The notes below the pieces were generated by a model that was not told where the DNA came from, made no database searches, and saw only the letters and a program-made list of their open reading frames with translations. The position numbers and the translations under genes were made by a program. From Alkalihalobacillus pseudalcaliphilus (GTDB lineage Bacteria; Bacillota; Bacilli; Bacillales; Bacillaceae_D), in NCBI RefSeq assembly GCF_028610675.1, contig NZ_JAQQWS010000001.1:930001-994000 (forward strand): a DNA stretch of 64,000 nt, in the 5' to 3' direction. Numbering within the stretch: the first letter of the stretch is position 1; the number at the start of each line of letters is the position of its first letter. Below are positions 18,158-27,542 of this stretch, piece after piece.

Positions 18158-18470
18158 TGACCGTTTTTGAAAAGCGAAATGACCTCACAGACGAATGATT
18201 TCGTCTAAAGGTTCATTTCGCTTTTCAAAGGTCCAAAAACACTTGATTTTAGATACTAATCCTGATGAAATACTACACATTTTTTTGGTTGGTGGTGTTG
18301 TGCGGTGCGCTGTATCTTTTTAGGAAAGCTCTTGCGAGCTCTTTCCAAAAAAGTGGCGGGGCTACGGCAAAGTGCGAGAATCCTCAAAACCGTTTATGAA
18401 TGAAAAGCCACCAGTTAAAGAGCAAAACCACACTTTCATCTTTGTTGGTGGCGGAGCTGTTTTAGAGGTC
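18158..18470 (-). repeat. Dispersed repeat R2, copy b (inverted)
   Basis: The reverse complement aligns with 2400-2690 over nearly 300 bases. Its hairpin CTTTTTAGGAAAG / CTTTCCAAAAAAG (18316-18352) replaces the different stem of copy a at the same place. A long stem built from GAAAAGCGAAATGA and TCATTTCGCTTTTC (about 18168-18226) replaces the two small hairpins of copy a. The rest of the 18009-18895 gap shows no gene; 18470-18850 contains small inverted repeats only. Confidence 0.75.
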
Positions 18471-18895
18471 GCACAAAACTAGTTAGAATATGTAGCTTGT
18501 TTTTCCTGAAGAATGAAGAAGGAGGATCCCAGTTTCCGTAAAACTGACATCCCCCCATTTATGATAAACGCATAGCGAGGATCCTAGGTATTCTTCGCTA
18601 TAACGATAATCATCTCTTACTGTGTATCATATCCTATGCATTCCTCTTCTATAGGTGACAACTCTTAACAAAGTAGCCAGTACTCTTTATGTATACGGAT
18701 CTCTTTTTTGTAAATATTAAACGTGTATATGTTAGTTATTTCAAACATTCGGGTATATAAAAGTAAACGTCGATTTTGTGAATTTTATTATATGCTCAGT
18801 CAATAATTACTACTTTTAAGAAAAACTAAATGACTGTGATCTAGATTTTTCAAATAGCTTCACGTATACTATAGGTTGTATAAGGAGGGATCAAG

Positions 18896-19033
18896 ATGAA
18901 TCATTTTGAAGAAGATGTTCAAGAAAAGCGCAATGATGCCATTGATTCTGGTGTAGGATTCATTGCTTCTTTTGCCTTTTTTGCCTTAGTATTTATTATT
19001 GCCCAAGCCGTTGATGTGGTTAGCTTCTTTTAA
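18896..19033 (+). CDS. yqzM: YqzM-like small membrane protein
   Basis: A 45-aa protein starting MNHFEEDVQEKRNDAIDSGV with one C-terminal hydrophobic helix (FIASFAFFALVFIIAQAVDV). It matches the B. subtilis YqzM family found between holA and comEC; the function is unknown. AAGGAGG lies 8 bases before the ATG. TATACT at 18866 may be its -10 region. It is convergent with comEC, and both share one terminator. Confidence 0.85.
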   Translation: MNHFEEDVQEKRNDAIDSGVGFIASFAFFALVFIIAQAVDVVSFF

Positions 19034-19057
19034 GAATCTACATAATCAATGCTTGAA

Positions 19058-19099
19058 TGAAAAAGCTCAAGTACCTCATTTGGTCATTGAGCTTTTTCT
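19058..19099. terminator. Bidirectional terminator between yqzM and comEC
   Basis: AAAAAGCTCAA (19060-19070) pairs with TTGAGCTTTTT (19087-19097). T tracts are present on both strands, serving both convergent genes. Confidence 0.9.
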
Positions 19100-19106
19100 C
19101 ATGGCT

Positions 19107-21425
19107 TCACCTTTCCTCTTCCTTTAACATCGTTTCTATCGTAATCTCGCCATCGTTCAATAAAATTTTAACTGCCCCATCCAAATCCGTTCGGTATAGA
19201 AATATACCTTGCTTTTCCATCCGTTCAACAATTTGTGGGTGTGGATGACCGAAACGATTATTCCTTCCCGCAGAAACAAGCGCTACTTTCGGTTTGACTT
19301 GTTCGAGGAATTCTTGAGTCGATGATGTTAAGCTTCCATGGTGACCAACTTTTAAGAAATCTGCTTCAAGATTTGGAAATTGACGGATTATGTGTTTTTC
19401 AACCGACTCCTCTATATCTCCAGTGAAAAGAAAGCGATACCCTTCTATCTCGGCAAATAATACAATAGAGCGGTCATTCCTCCCCGACTCATGAGCTGTA
19501 GGTGATAACACATAAAAATGAGCATCACCTACCGACCAATGAAAGCCCTGCTCAACAAAGCTCAACTCAGGTTGAAAATACTTCCAATTAGAGAATAAAG
19601 CTAACTCACCGTCATCTAATTCTCCTTTAGGATACATAAGTTCTATCACCTTCACTTTATCCATGACTGCCATCGCACCACCAGCATGATCATAATCGCC
19701 ATGACTAATGATTAATTTATCAATTTTCTGAATACCTTTCGCTTTTAAAAAAGGAACGACCACATCCGCACCTACCTCAAATTGACTTCTACTTTTTTTC
19801 CATTCCTCCTCAGCAAAACGGATCGTTCCACCTGTATCAATTAAGTACACACCCCGGTTTCTTGGCAACTCAATCAAAAAACTATCACCTTGACCGACAT
19901 CGATCATCGTAATCTTCGTTATTTTGTTCAAATACGGTTCTACAAGGAAAGTGCCCAGCGCACTTATGCCTATCAAAAAGCTGGCTAGCGTATATCGATA
20001 GCTTCTCTTCTCCCACGCAAGCAATAGAAGAGCAATTAAAATCGTTAAAACAATCAACCACGCTAACGACGGCTTTCCAAACGTCATATAATGAAAATCC
20101 CAACCCTCTACCACAATTAACCAGCTGTGCACAGATGATAACACGAAAATCATACCTTCTAAGAGCCATCCGGACAAAAACGGCCAAACAAAGCCTGTTA
20201 AGTAGATAAAAAAGACATACGGCAAAATAATTAAACTGATAAATGGAATGTACACTAAATTTAAGGGGATTTGTAACCAAGATTGCTCAAAAAAATGATA
20301 AAGCATAAAGGGGAATGACAAAAGCTGTGCGAGAGCAGATACAATGACCAATTGACTCAAATAGTTCGGATAACGAGCGTTAATCGTTTGACTAGAAATA
20401 ATTAAGCCAAATGAAATCAGAAAGGAAAGTTGAAAACCTAATTGAAATAAAGCATAAGGGTTAATGCCTAAATAGAGCATAAAAACAAATGTAATAATAT
20501 AAAAAGACGGTAGCCTTCTTTTAAGACGTAAAGAAAGGAAAACGATAAAAGTCATACAACAAGCCCTTACAACCGGTGGTGCCGCACCAGCTAAAATCAT
20601 ATAAATAGGTAAAAGACACATGATAGTGACTTGTGCACGTTCTTTCGGGATACCTATACGTATTAGTAAAAAATAAATAGCAGAGAATATAAACCCTACA
20701 TGTAGGCCAGAAATAGCTAATAAGTGAAAGACACCTAGTCTTTGGTAAGCGGTTAATATTTCTTCTTCAAAAAACATCCTTTCTCCAAACAGCAAAGCGA
20801 TAATCATACCCGCTACAGATGTATCTAATTCAGCTTCTAAACGATACATTTGTTCCTGCCTAAACGTCTCTAGCCGTTGTATAAGATGACCCTGCCGTTC
20901 AATACATTGTAATGATGGAGCATTAGCTTCTAATATCCAATGAGTACGTTGATAATATAAGAACTCTTTATAATTAAAACTATAAAAATTAGTGGCAACA
21001 GAAGGTTCAACAAGGATGGCCTCAACATAACACCTATCACCAGCACTTATTTGTTTAAAAGCGAATTGCTCCGTCTCTACTTTTACATAACTTCTTAATT
21101 GCAGACTCTCTCCTTGTTCTGTTTTCACTTGAACAAGAACACGATTTCCATCAACTTTTGGTGTCTTTAAAATTTCAATCCAACCAGCAAAAGCACCAGC
21201 TTCATATACAGAGTCGTTCGAGTAATCAAACAATAAACCAATTGTCGCAAACGTGCAGCATATAAAAATAGCAAGGAAATATTTTTTGAATGAGGGTAAA
21301 TTCAGAAGTGATAGGAAGATAAGAAACATGCCGAGCAAAAGGAAAAGAAAGATACTCGGTCCTTTTACACCAAAAGAAATCCCGAGTATCGTTGCTAATA
21401 CGCAGATGAATAAATAATGATTCAA
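19107..21425 (-). CDS. comEC: DNA internalization competence protein ComEC/Rec2
   Basis: ComEC is the membrane channel for single-stranded DNA during transformation. The 772-aa protein has an N-terminal membrane and OB-like region (DUF4131), a central multi-helix Competence domain (LLAISGLHVGFIFSA, AGAAPPVVRACCMTF) and a C-terminal metallo-beta-lactamase domain with ISHGDYDHAGG and GHHGSLTSST, thought to act as the nuclease. The start is a TTG at 21425 with AAGGGG 9 bases upstream. It is the last gene of comEA-comEB-comEC, 12 bases after comEB. Confidence 0.96.
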   Translation of the reverse strand: MNHYLFICVLATILGISFGVKGPSIFLFLLLGMFLIFLSLLNLPSFKKYFLAIFICCTFATIGLLFDYSNDSVYEAGAFAGWIEILKTPKVDGNRVLVQVKTEQGESLQLRSYVKVETEQFAFKQISAGDRCYVEAILVEPSVATNFYSFNYKEFLYYQRTHWILEANAPSLQCIERQGHLIQRLETFRQEQMYRLEAELDTSVAGMIIALLFGERMFFEEEILTAYQRLGVFHLLAISGLHVGFIFSAIYFLLIRIGIPKERAQVTIMCLLPIYMILAGAAPPVVRACCMTFIVFLSLRLKRRLPSFYIITFVFMLYLGINPYALFQLGFQLSFLISFGLIISSQTINARYPNYLSQLVIVSALAQLLSFPFMLYHFFEQSWLQIPLNLVYIPFISLIILPYVFFIYLTGFVWPFLSGWLLEGMIFVLSSVHSWLIVVEGWDFHYMTFGKPSLAWLIVLTILIALLLLAWEKRSYRYTLASFLIGISALGTFLVEPYLNKITKITMIDVGQGDSFLIELPRNRGVYLIDTGGTIRFAEEEWKKSRSQFEVGADVVVPFLKAKGIQKIDKLIISHGDYDHAGGAMAVMDKVKVIELMYPKGELDDGELALFSNWKYFQPELSFVEQGFHWSVGDAHFYVLSPTAHESGRNDRSIVLFAEIEGYRFLFTGDIEESVEKHIIRQFPNLEADFLKVGHHGSLTSSTQEFLEQVKPKVALVSAGRNNRFGHPHPQIVERMEKQGIFLYRTDLDGAVKILLNDGEITIETMLKEEER

Positions 21426-21437
21426 GGCCTCAACCCC

Positions 21438-22010
21438 TTAAGGTTTTGTCGGTGTATACAACTTCCTTGTTTTCTCAATCATCTCTATTAATTGTTCGTG
21501 ATCGACCTCGACCTCTTCTAATCTACGTAATAAATCAGTCGTAAGCTGTAGCTTTTCTTGATAATTACGGTCAAGCACGACTTCGTCTAATTCCACTTGT
21601 TCTACTTCAATACCAGCCTGTTCAAACAATTCTAAGGCGTATGGATGGTTTTTATAGTCCGTATCATAGTACACCTTTTTAATACCAGCTTGAATTAATG
21701 CTTTTGAACAATGCACACACGGAAAATGAGTGACGTATATTTCTGCCCCTTCTGTGGGTACACCGAATTTAGCACATTGTAACAAGGCATTTATTTCTGC
21801 ATGAATCGTTCGTATACAATGGTTATCAACCACATAACATCCTTTATCTACACAATGGTCACCACCTGAAACAGATCCGTTATACCCACCTGCAATAATT
21901 CGTTTATCACGCACGACAGTGGCTCCAACCATTAAACGCGTGCACGTACTACGTAAAGATAATAGTTGACTTTGTGCCATAAAATATTGATTCCATGAAA
22001 TTCTCTCCAT
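21438..22010 (-). CDS. comEB: ComE operon protein 2, dCMP deaminase family
   Basis: This 190-aa zinc-dependent deaminase of the dCMP family sits in the competence operon but is not needed for DNA uptake in B. subtilis. Zinc and catalytic residues are in TIHAEINALL and HFPCVHC. Of two close ATG codons (22016 and 22010) I prefer 22010, MERISWNQYFMAQSQL, which matches homologues and lies 9 bases after AAGGTG. Confidence 0.94.
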   Translation of the reverse strand: MERISWNQYFMAQSQLLSLRSTCTRLMVGATVVRDKRIIAGGYNGSVSGGDHCVDKGCYVVDNHCIRTIHAEINALLQCAKFGVPTEGAEIYVTHFPCVHCSKALIQAGIKKVYYDTDYKNHPYALELFEQAGIEVEQVELDEVVLDRNYQEKLQLTTDLLRRLEEVEVDHEQLIEMIEKTRKLYTPTKP

Positions 22011-22094
22011 TTTCATTCGCACCTTCCTGATGTTCAAGCTTAAAGGCTTGTCTACTAGCTCGTTTAGTGAAGCTCCTTCGAAATCGTCAAACCA

Positions 22095-22727
22095 TCATTT
22101 AACTGTAATTAAATCTTTAAGTTGTTCAAATGACTTTTCTCCAAAACCAGAAACATTGGTTAGTTCCTGAATATCTGTGAACTTTCCGTGTTCGTCACGA
22201 TATGTAATAATTTGAGTCGCTTTGGAAGGCCCTACTCCCGGTAATCGTTCTAATTCAACTTGAGTTGCGGTATTAAGGTTGATCAGGACTTCATCTTGGT
22301 CTTGAGACGCAGCTAATTGAGCAATAACCTCAGCTTGGTTGTCCTCATCTGATTGAAAGGGAATATAAATAACCATTTCATCCTCAAGTAATGAAGCCAA
22401 ATTTACTTGTAGATCATCGGCTTCGTCACTAAGCCCTCCTGCCTTTTCAATTACTTCATGGATTCTATCACCCTGCTCCATCACATAAATCCCCGGTATT
22501 TTTACCGCACCTTTAATATCGACAACCACTTCTAAAAGATCTTCTTGCTCTTTGTCATGATTCGCCTCTTCGTCTGTTTTACCTTCTTCTAAAAACGCCC
22601 AACTATTCGCTTCCTCTGCTTGAGGTTTATCTCGATTAAATACAAATGTAAATAATCCTAAGCTAAAAATGACCATCAAACCTGAAGCAATCAAAACTAA
22701 CCATTCACGTATAGATAACTTCTTCAT
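22095..22727 (-). CDS. comEA: Competence DNA receptor ComEA
   Basis: ComEA binds double-stranded DNA at the cell surface. The 210-aa protein has an N-terminal membrane anchor (LVLIASGLMVIFSLGLFTFV), an acidic linker, an SLBB domain (VDIKGAVKIPGIYVM) and a C-terminal pair of helix-hairpin-helix motifs (NLNTATQVELERLPGVGPSK). AAGGAAGGTG precedes the ATG at 22727. A short R1-like start TTTGTATGAAGTTACC lies right behind this site at 22743. It is the first gene of the operon, divergent from comER. Confidence 0.95.
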   Translation of the reverse strand: MKKLSIREWLVLIASGLMVIFSLGLFTFVFNRDKPQAEEANSWAFLEEGKTDEEANHDKEQEDLLEVVVDIKGAVKIPGIYVMEQGDRIHEVIEKAGGLSDEADDLQVNLASLLEDEMVIYIPFQSDEDNQAEVIAQLAASQDQDEVLINLNTATQVELERLPGVGPSKATQIITYRDEHGKFTDIQELTNVSGFGEKSFEQLKDLITVK

Positions 22728-22740
22728 TTTGACACCTTCC

Positions 22741-23153
22741 TTTGTATGAAGTTACCGAGCACACTTTCGTTGAGTAACTGCCTTATTAAATAGCTTACAT
22801 GCACATTACGTCTGCTCTTTCTTTGTGTAATTGTGTTATCGAGCATTTTCCCAAACTACTCATAAACGTTGCCATTACACACATCTTACTTACGACGAGA
22901 TCACATAGATTCGTGTTCATCAAATGTATGAAAGCACCCCTGCTACTTACCCGCTTCCTTAAAGATCTAACTATAGCTTTGAATAACACATCTTTGTCTC
23001 ATCTATTTTACTAATAATATAATTAAGCAACAAGAATTAACTTAATGGACATTTTTATTTTTGTATTGATTCATATCTGGGGCTATAAGAACATAAAGTT
23101 ATTTATAGTGTTGAACGCATCAATATGGACGAAATAGCAAAGGGGGGAATACC
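22741..23153. other. Intergenic region between comEA and comER
   Basis: The 426-base divergent spacer begins with an R1-type start sequence (22743-22758) next to the comEA ribosome binding site. The rest is AT-rich. I see no convincing ComK box pair, no gene and no clear promoter for comER, though AAAGGGGGG before the comER ATG is a strong ribosome binding site. Confidence 0.5.
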
Positions 23154-23975
23154 ATGAGAATTGGCGTTATCGGAACTGGTAGTATGGGTACAGTTTTAAT
23201 TGAAGCATGGATCGATTCAAAAAAAATGAGCCCTGAATCCATCAACATCTACAATCGTTCATCGCACAAAGCGGAGAGGATCCAAAAACAATATCCCTCC
23301 ATTCATTTGTTTTCTAATCCTGTTAATGTCGTTCAGAATTCTGAAATTATCTTTATTTGTGTCAAGCCACACCATTTTCCTGATGTGATTGATGCAATTG
23401 CACATAAGCTAGAAAATGAACAAATCGTCGTCTCCATTACAAGCCCCATCACTGTTGAACAACTGGAAGAGCAACTAAACTGCAAGGTAGCTAGAGTCAT
23501 ACCTAGCATTTTGAATCGTGTAAGTGCAGGCTCTTCTTTAGTTAATATTGGAAGAAGATGTTCAGAATCTGACAAAGAAACAATTATCGAATTGATGTCC
23601 TCTATTTCTGAACCACTTTTTATCGATGAAAATATTACACGTGTTGCTTCTGACATTTTATGTTGCGGACCTGCATTTTTCAGTTACTTATTGCAAGAGT
23701 TCATTAATGCAGCAGTAAGGCAAACCGATATTTCAAAGGAAGAAGCAACGATTTTAGCTTCAAATATGTTAATTGGAATGGGTCAATTGATTGAAAAAGG
23801 GCATTATTCTTTAGATAGCTTAAAAGAAAGAGTATGTGTACCTGGTGGGATTACCGGGGTGGGCTTGCAGGTGCTTGAAGATGAGACAGGGTCGATGTTT
23901 GATCACCTTTTTCAAGAAACGCATAGAAAATATTATGATGAGCAAGAAAAGTTAAAAATCATGTTTAAGACCTAA
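23154..23975 (+). CDS. comER: Late competence protein ComER, P5C-reductase-like
   Basis: A 273-aa Rossmann-fold protein of the pyrroline-5-carboxylate reductase family, starting MRIGVIGTGSMGTVLIEAW with a GxGxxG dinucleotide site. CVKPHHFPDVI and PSILNRVSAGSSLVNIG are family motifs. In B. subtilis comER is transcribed away from the comE operon in exactly this position. It has been linked to sporulation and biofilm timing rather than to proline synthesis. Its terminator follows at once. Confidence 0.92.
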   Translation: MRIGVIGTGSMGTVLIEAWIDSKKMSPESINIYNRSSHKAERIQKQYPSIHLFSNPVNVVQNSEIIFICVKPHHFPDVIDAIAHKLENEQIVVSITSPITVEQLEEQLNCKVARVIPSILNRVSAGSSLVNIGRRCSESDKETIIELMSSISEPLFIDENITRVASDILCCGPAFFSYLLQEFINAAVRQTDISKEEATILASNMLIGMGQLIEKGHYSLDSLKERVCVPGGITGVGLQVLEDETGSMFDHLFQETHRKYYDEQEKLKIMFKT

Positions 23976-23985
23976 CATTTTAGCT

Positions 23986-24025
23986 AAACTGTCCTCTTAT
24001 GTTCACGGAGGACAGTTTATTTGTA
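23986..24025 (+). terminator. Terminator after comER
   Basis: AAACTGTCCTC (23986-23996) is exactly complementary to GAGGACAGTTT (24008-24018), followed by ATTTG. Confidence 0.85.
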
Positions 24026-24126
24026 CTTAAAAGTTAGCTGTAAATCAACGGAGGCATCGATTTGCTCATCACCAAAGTTTTTTATTCTTAGGCTATCTTT
24101 TTCGACAGAAACAATGTTTTTCCTGC

Positions 24127-24867
24127 TTATTTTTTAATGGCTTTGAAAAAGATTCTTTCACTTTGATCATTTGGTGTTTCATCTGTAAAGTCAGCTGTAA
24201 TTTTTTCTATAGAAAAACCCGCTTCTATTAACCATTCTTCGTATTGCTTAATCTCATAGGTTCGTTGTTTATGAAGCTCATCAAACCGTTCATACTTCCC
24301 TAGCGAATCTCGCACGAAAAATGTCAATTCATGCTCTACACTGTCCGGCCAATCGCCTTCAAAAGAATTCCAAATATATGAAATCTCTTCTCCTGGCTCT
24401 GCATGTGTGTCTTCTATATAACGTGTTATTTTATACAGGCTGTGTACGTCAAATAAAAAATATCCGCCCTGCTTTAACTGCTTGAAAACAGCGGCAAAGG
24501 TTCGTTGAACATCCGTCTCATTTTCAAGATAATTGATGGAATCACAAAATGCACAAACGATATCAAATTGGCTCATTAACGTCATCTCGGACATATCTTG
24601 CTCGATAAGAAAAGGCTTATACCCCGCTTTTTCCGCTTTAGCGTGGGCGACCATCAGCATTTCAGCTGATAGATCAAGCCCTGTAACCTCAGCTTCTTTT
24701 TTGAGGAATGAAAGAAGTAATTCACCTGTTCCACAGCCTACGTCTAATACCTTGTGGCCTTTTAGAGAGTCTTTTCCAACTGTATCTAATACAAATTCTA
24801 GCCAGTTATCGTAAGGTGCCTCTGCCATTAATTGATCATAATAATGGGCAAAAGTTAAATAGTTCAT
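24127..24867 (-). CDS. yqeM: Class I SAM-dependent methyltransferase YqeM
   Basis: A 246-aa methyltransferase with motif I KVLDVGCGTGELLLSF and a Rossmann fold; the substrate is unknown. It begins MNYLTFAHYYDQLMAEAPYD like YqeM proteins. AAAGGGG lies 6 bases before the ATG at 24867, and this ATG overlaps the stop of the preceding gene (ATGA), so the two are translationally coupled. It is the last gene of the yqeG-yqeM operon. Confidence 0.88.
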   Translation of the reverse strand: MNYLTFAHYYDQLMAEAPYDNWLEFVLDTVGKDSLKGHKVLDVGCGTGELLLSFLKKEAEVTGLDLSAEMLMVAHAKAEKAGYKPFLIEQDMSEMTLMSQFDIVCAFCDSINYLENETDVQRTFAAVFKQLKQGGYFLFDVHSLYKITRYIEDTHAEPGEEISYIWNSFEGDWPDSVEHELTFFVRDSLGKYERFDELHKQRTYEIKQYEEWLIEAGFSIEKITADFTDETPNDQSERIFFKAIKK

Positions 24868-25724
24868 TTCTTCCCCTTTTGATAAGTCCAACCATCACGC
24901 TGTTCAATTTTTCCTTCTTTCATTAACTTACCTAAAGCACGCTTAAAAGCGGCTTTACTAATTTGAAAACGTGCCTTGATATCTTCCGGTGGGGTTTTAT
25001 CCGTGTATGGCATTGCACCACCACGATTAACAAGATACGTATAAATTACTTCAGAATCATCATCTTGGCGTTCCGTTCTAGACCCACGTAAAGTAATATT
25101 TACTCGTCCATCAGGTCTTACATACTGAACTCGCCCTTGTACAAATTCTCCATAACGTAAAGCTCTTGTCATTTCATTATTATGGATAAATGCCAAATAA
25201 CCTTCTTGCGTTAAGAGTAATGCACCCTCATCGAGAAAATGATATACATATCCAGCAACTTCTTCGTCTTTCACTGATTCTGGTGCTTTCTCTGACATTT
25301 CCTCAATCGGACCGCCTTTTAAAAGCCTAGCCATCATTCGACCACGCTTATCCCATGTAATAGTTACAGGGAGACGCTCGCCTTTTCTTGGCCAAAGATC
25401 ACGATCTTCAGGCAATTCATCCATGGATAAAAATAAATCACGCGAAATCCCATTATACATAAACACACCATGCCCAGTGCGAACAGAAACAACTTCCAAC
25501 CATGCATACTCGCCAACCGAAATAATCGGCTCTTTCATCGTTGCTGCTAGTCGGTTTTGGTGGTCTAAATATAAAAACACCTGAACTTTGTCTCCATTTG
25601 CCACATTACCCACAACATCGTTATTGTGAAGAAGCACATCTTCTGCACTGGTTGAAAGAAAATAACCAAAATCAGTTTTACGATCAACGGTCAACTCCGC
25701 CATATATCCTGGCTTTAGTTCCAT
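24864..25724 (-). CDS. cvfB: CvfB-type S1-like RNA-binding protein
   Basis: A 286-aa protein built from S1-like beta-barrel domains (GYMAELTVDRKTDFGYFLST; EVAGYVYHFLDEGALLLTQEGYL cut by a linker) and a C-terminal winged helix (DIKARFQISKAAFKRALGK). It resembles S. aureus CvfB and B. subtilis YitL, RNA-binding proteins that affect virulence gene expression in S. aureus. In B. subtilis yitL lies elsewhere, so its place in the yqe operon between rsfS and yqeM is notable. Its ATG shares a base with the rsfS stop codon. Confidence 0.85.
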   Translation of the reverse strand: MELKPGYMAELTVDRKTDFGYFLSTSAEDVLLHNNDVVGNVANGDKVQVFLYLDHQNRLAATMKEPIISVGEYAWLEVVSVRTGHGVFMYNGISRDLFLSMDELPEDRDLWPRKGERLPVTITWDKRGRMMARLLKGGPIEEMSEKAPESVKDEEVAGYVYHFLDEGALLLTQEGYLAFIHNNEMTRALRYGEFVQGRVQYVRPDGRVNITLRGSRTERQDDDSEVIYTYLVNRGGAMPYTDKTPPEDIKARFQISKAAFKRALGKLMKEGKIEQRDGWTYQKGKK

Positions 25725-26077
25725 CAGTCCAATACTCCTTCTAACTCAATGATAGCCGCATCTCCCCAAAGCTTTTCCAAATTATAATAAACACGTTCAT
25801 CTTTATGGAAAATGTGGACAACCACATTACCTAAATCGATTAATACCCACCTCGCCGTGTCATACCCTTCTAAGCGCTTAATATCAATTCCTTGTTCTTG
25901 AGCTACTTTTTTCAACTCATGGGCAATTGCTTGTACTTGCTTTTCTGAATTACCATGACAAATAACAAAGTAATCAGCTATTAATGAAACACCTTTCATA
26001 TTTAACGCAACAATATTTGCTGCTTTTTTATCATCTATAGTTTTAACGGCTAGTTCTAACATTTTATCTTCTAACAC
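25724..26077 (-). CDS. rsfS: Ribosome silencing factor RsfS
   Basis: RsfS binds L14 on the 50S subunit and blocks joining of subunits in starvation. The 117-aa product carries SLIADYFVICHGNSEKQVQA and ARWVLIDLGNVVVHIFH, the core family motifs. A GTG at 26077 that overlaps the yqeK stop (TAGTG) is the likely start, with AAGGAG 12 bases upstream; an ATG at 26062 lies too far from it. It is in the same operon as the ribosome factors yqeH and yqeI. Confidence 0.93.
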   Translation of the reverse strand: MLEDKMLELAVKTIDDKKAANIVALNMKGVSLIADYFVICHGNSEKQVQAIAHELKKVAQEQGIDIKRLEGYDTARWVLIDLGNVVVHIFHKDERVYYNLEKLWGDAAIIELEGVLD

Positions 26078-26655
26078 TAACGATCACTTCTCCTTTTTTT
26101 CTTAAAAATAAAATCATTATATGTCGCTAACGTATCGGGAAAAATAAGCTGACGACGATTCATCAAAAACTGAACCGTATTGTGTAACGATTGTAAAATC
26201 GCTTCATCCAAATCATCTTCAGCCAATGCCCTTACCTCATCAACACCTTTAAAATGCCTACCCGGTTCTATATAATCAGCTAAAAAAATCACTTTTTCTA
26301 AATCGTTCATCCCTGGTTTCCCGGTTGTATGATACGCAATCGCACCTAAGATCTCTTGATCGCGAATCCCCACCTCATGCTGCACATAATAAGCACCACA
26401 CGGAGCGTGAAGAAGCTCATCACCATAGTCTAAAATTTCAAGCCATTGTAACTTCTCACGAATTAAGCTTCTCATTTCATCCTTATTTCGAAACTTGGCA
26501 TAATCATGAAAAATAGCAGCAATTTCTGCTTTCTTTTCATCGACTCCAAACTTCCTTGCTAGCCGTAATGCTGTCTGCATAACTCCTAATGTATGTTGAT
26601 AACGATGTTCAGTTAAGTGCGGTTGCACGATTTCAAGTGCTTTCTCTCTCTCCAT
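26077..26655 (-). CDS. yqeK: HD-domain bis(5'-nucleosyl)-tetraphosphatase YqeK
   Basis: YqeK proteins are HD-fold hydrolases of diadenosine tetraphosphate (symmetrical cleavage). The 192-aa product has YQHTLGVMQTALRLA, AAIFHDYAKFR with the HD pair, and IFLADYIEPGR. The start at 26655 (MEREKALEIVQPHLTEHRY) has AAGGGG upstream and matches homologues; it lies inside the end of nadD (23-base overlap), so translation is coupled. Confidence 0.92.
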   Translation of the reverse strand: MEREKALEIVQPHLTEHRYQHTLGVMQTALRLARKFGVDEKKAEIAAIFHDYAKFRNKDEMRSLIREKLQWLEILDYGDELLHAPCGAYYVQHEVGIRDQEILGAIAYHTTGKPGMNDLEKVIFLADYIEPGRHFKGVDEVRALAEDDLDEAILQSLHNTVQFLMNRRQLIFPDTLATYNDFIFKKKRRSDR

Positions 26656-27220
26656 ATAACCCCTTCTTCCTAATGAATGCCTCAACCTCTGGCACCACCA
26701 TATAAGAAATTGATTTTCCAAGTTTGACTCGCTCTCGAATCATCGTTGAGGATATATCCAATTGCTTCGTTTCAATTTGAATGATGGTTTCATGAGGAAG
26801 CCGTTCCATTGATACCCCCGGGCGCTCTACCGCTATAAATGTCACGTTTGAATAAAGTTGTTCGATACCTTTCCACGTATGAAGTGTGGCTAACATATCA
26901 CCACCAACGATAAAATAAAATTGAGTGTTATCGTACTTTTCCTTCAAGTGCATTACCGTATCAATTGTATAGGACACACCTTTTCGTTCTAACTCGACTG
27001 TAGAAATAAAAAATTTTTCATGAAAAGCGGTACTCTCTTCAAGCATTTTTAAACGTTCTACATTACTGGACATTGATTTTTTATATTTGTGAGGTGCTGT
27101 ATGAACAGGAATAAACCAAACTTCATCTAGCTCACATGATTCCATCACTTGTACAGCTGTTAACATATGACCAATATGCGGGGGATCAAAGCTTCCACCA
27201 AATAAACCAATTCGTTTCAT
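26633..27220 (-). CDS. nadD: Nicotinate-nucleotide adenylyltransferase NadD
   Basis: NadD makes nicotinate adenine dinucleotide in NAD synthesis. The 195-aa protein begins MKRIGLFGGSFDPPHIGH, the nucleotidyltransferase (T/H)xGH signature, and has ISSTMIRERVKLG near the C-terminus. AAGGAG lies 8 bases before the ATG at 27220. A longer open frame to 27382 runs into yhbY and has no start signal. Confidence 0.95.
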   Translation of the reverse strand: MKRIGLFGGSFDPPHIGHMLTAVQVMESCELDEVWFIPVHTAPHKYKKSMSSNVERLKMLEESTAFHEKFFISTVELERKGVSYTIDTVMHLKEKYDNTQFYFIVGGDMLATLHTWKGIEQLYSNVTFIAVERPGVSMERLPHETIIQIETKQLDISSTMIRERVKLGKSISYMVVPEVEAFIRKKGLYGEREST

Positions 27221-27251
27221 AATGTTCTCCTTTATCGTTTGGACACCTTTA

Positions 27252-27542
27252 TTAAGGGAGAATAAGTTGTTTATTTTCTTTTGATTCTTTGTATAAAACA
27301 ATCGTATTACCGATAATTTGCACAATGTCTGCTTTTGTTCCTTTGGCAAGCTCTTTTGCGACATCTCCCTTATCAAACTCACAATTTTGTAAGACGCTAA
27401 TTTTCATTAATTCTCTCACTTCAAGAGCATCAGAAATTTGGGCAATCATATTATCGTTGACTCCACCTTTCCCTACTTGGAAAATAGGGTTTAAATGATG
27501 AGCCTTTGAGCGTAAAAATCTTTTTTGTTTTCCAGTTAACAT
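27252..27542 (-). CDS. yqeI: YhbY/YqeI CRM-domain RNA-binding protein
   Basis: A 96-aa protein made of a single CRM domain: LTGKQKRFLRSKAHHLNPIF, the GKGGVND loop (family GxxGxx motif) and IVQIIGNTIVLYKES. Such proteins bind the pre-50S ribosome. It overlaps the end of aroE by 7 bases and precedes nadD, as in other bacilli. Confidence 0.93.
   Translation of the reverse strand: MLTGKQKRFLRSKAHHLNPIFQVGKGGVNDNMIAQISDALEVRELMKISVLQNCEFDKGDVAKELAKGTKADIVQIIGNTIVLYKESKENKQLILP

Noticed and set aside
22728..23153. ComK boxes before comEA
   Set aside because: I could not find two AAAAN5TTTT motifs at proper spacing, so I do not call a ComK site although control by ComK would be expected.
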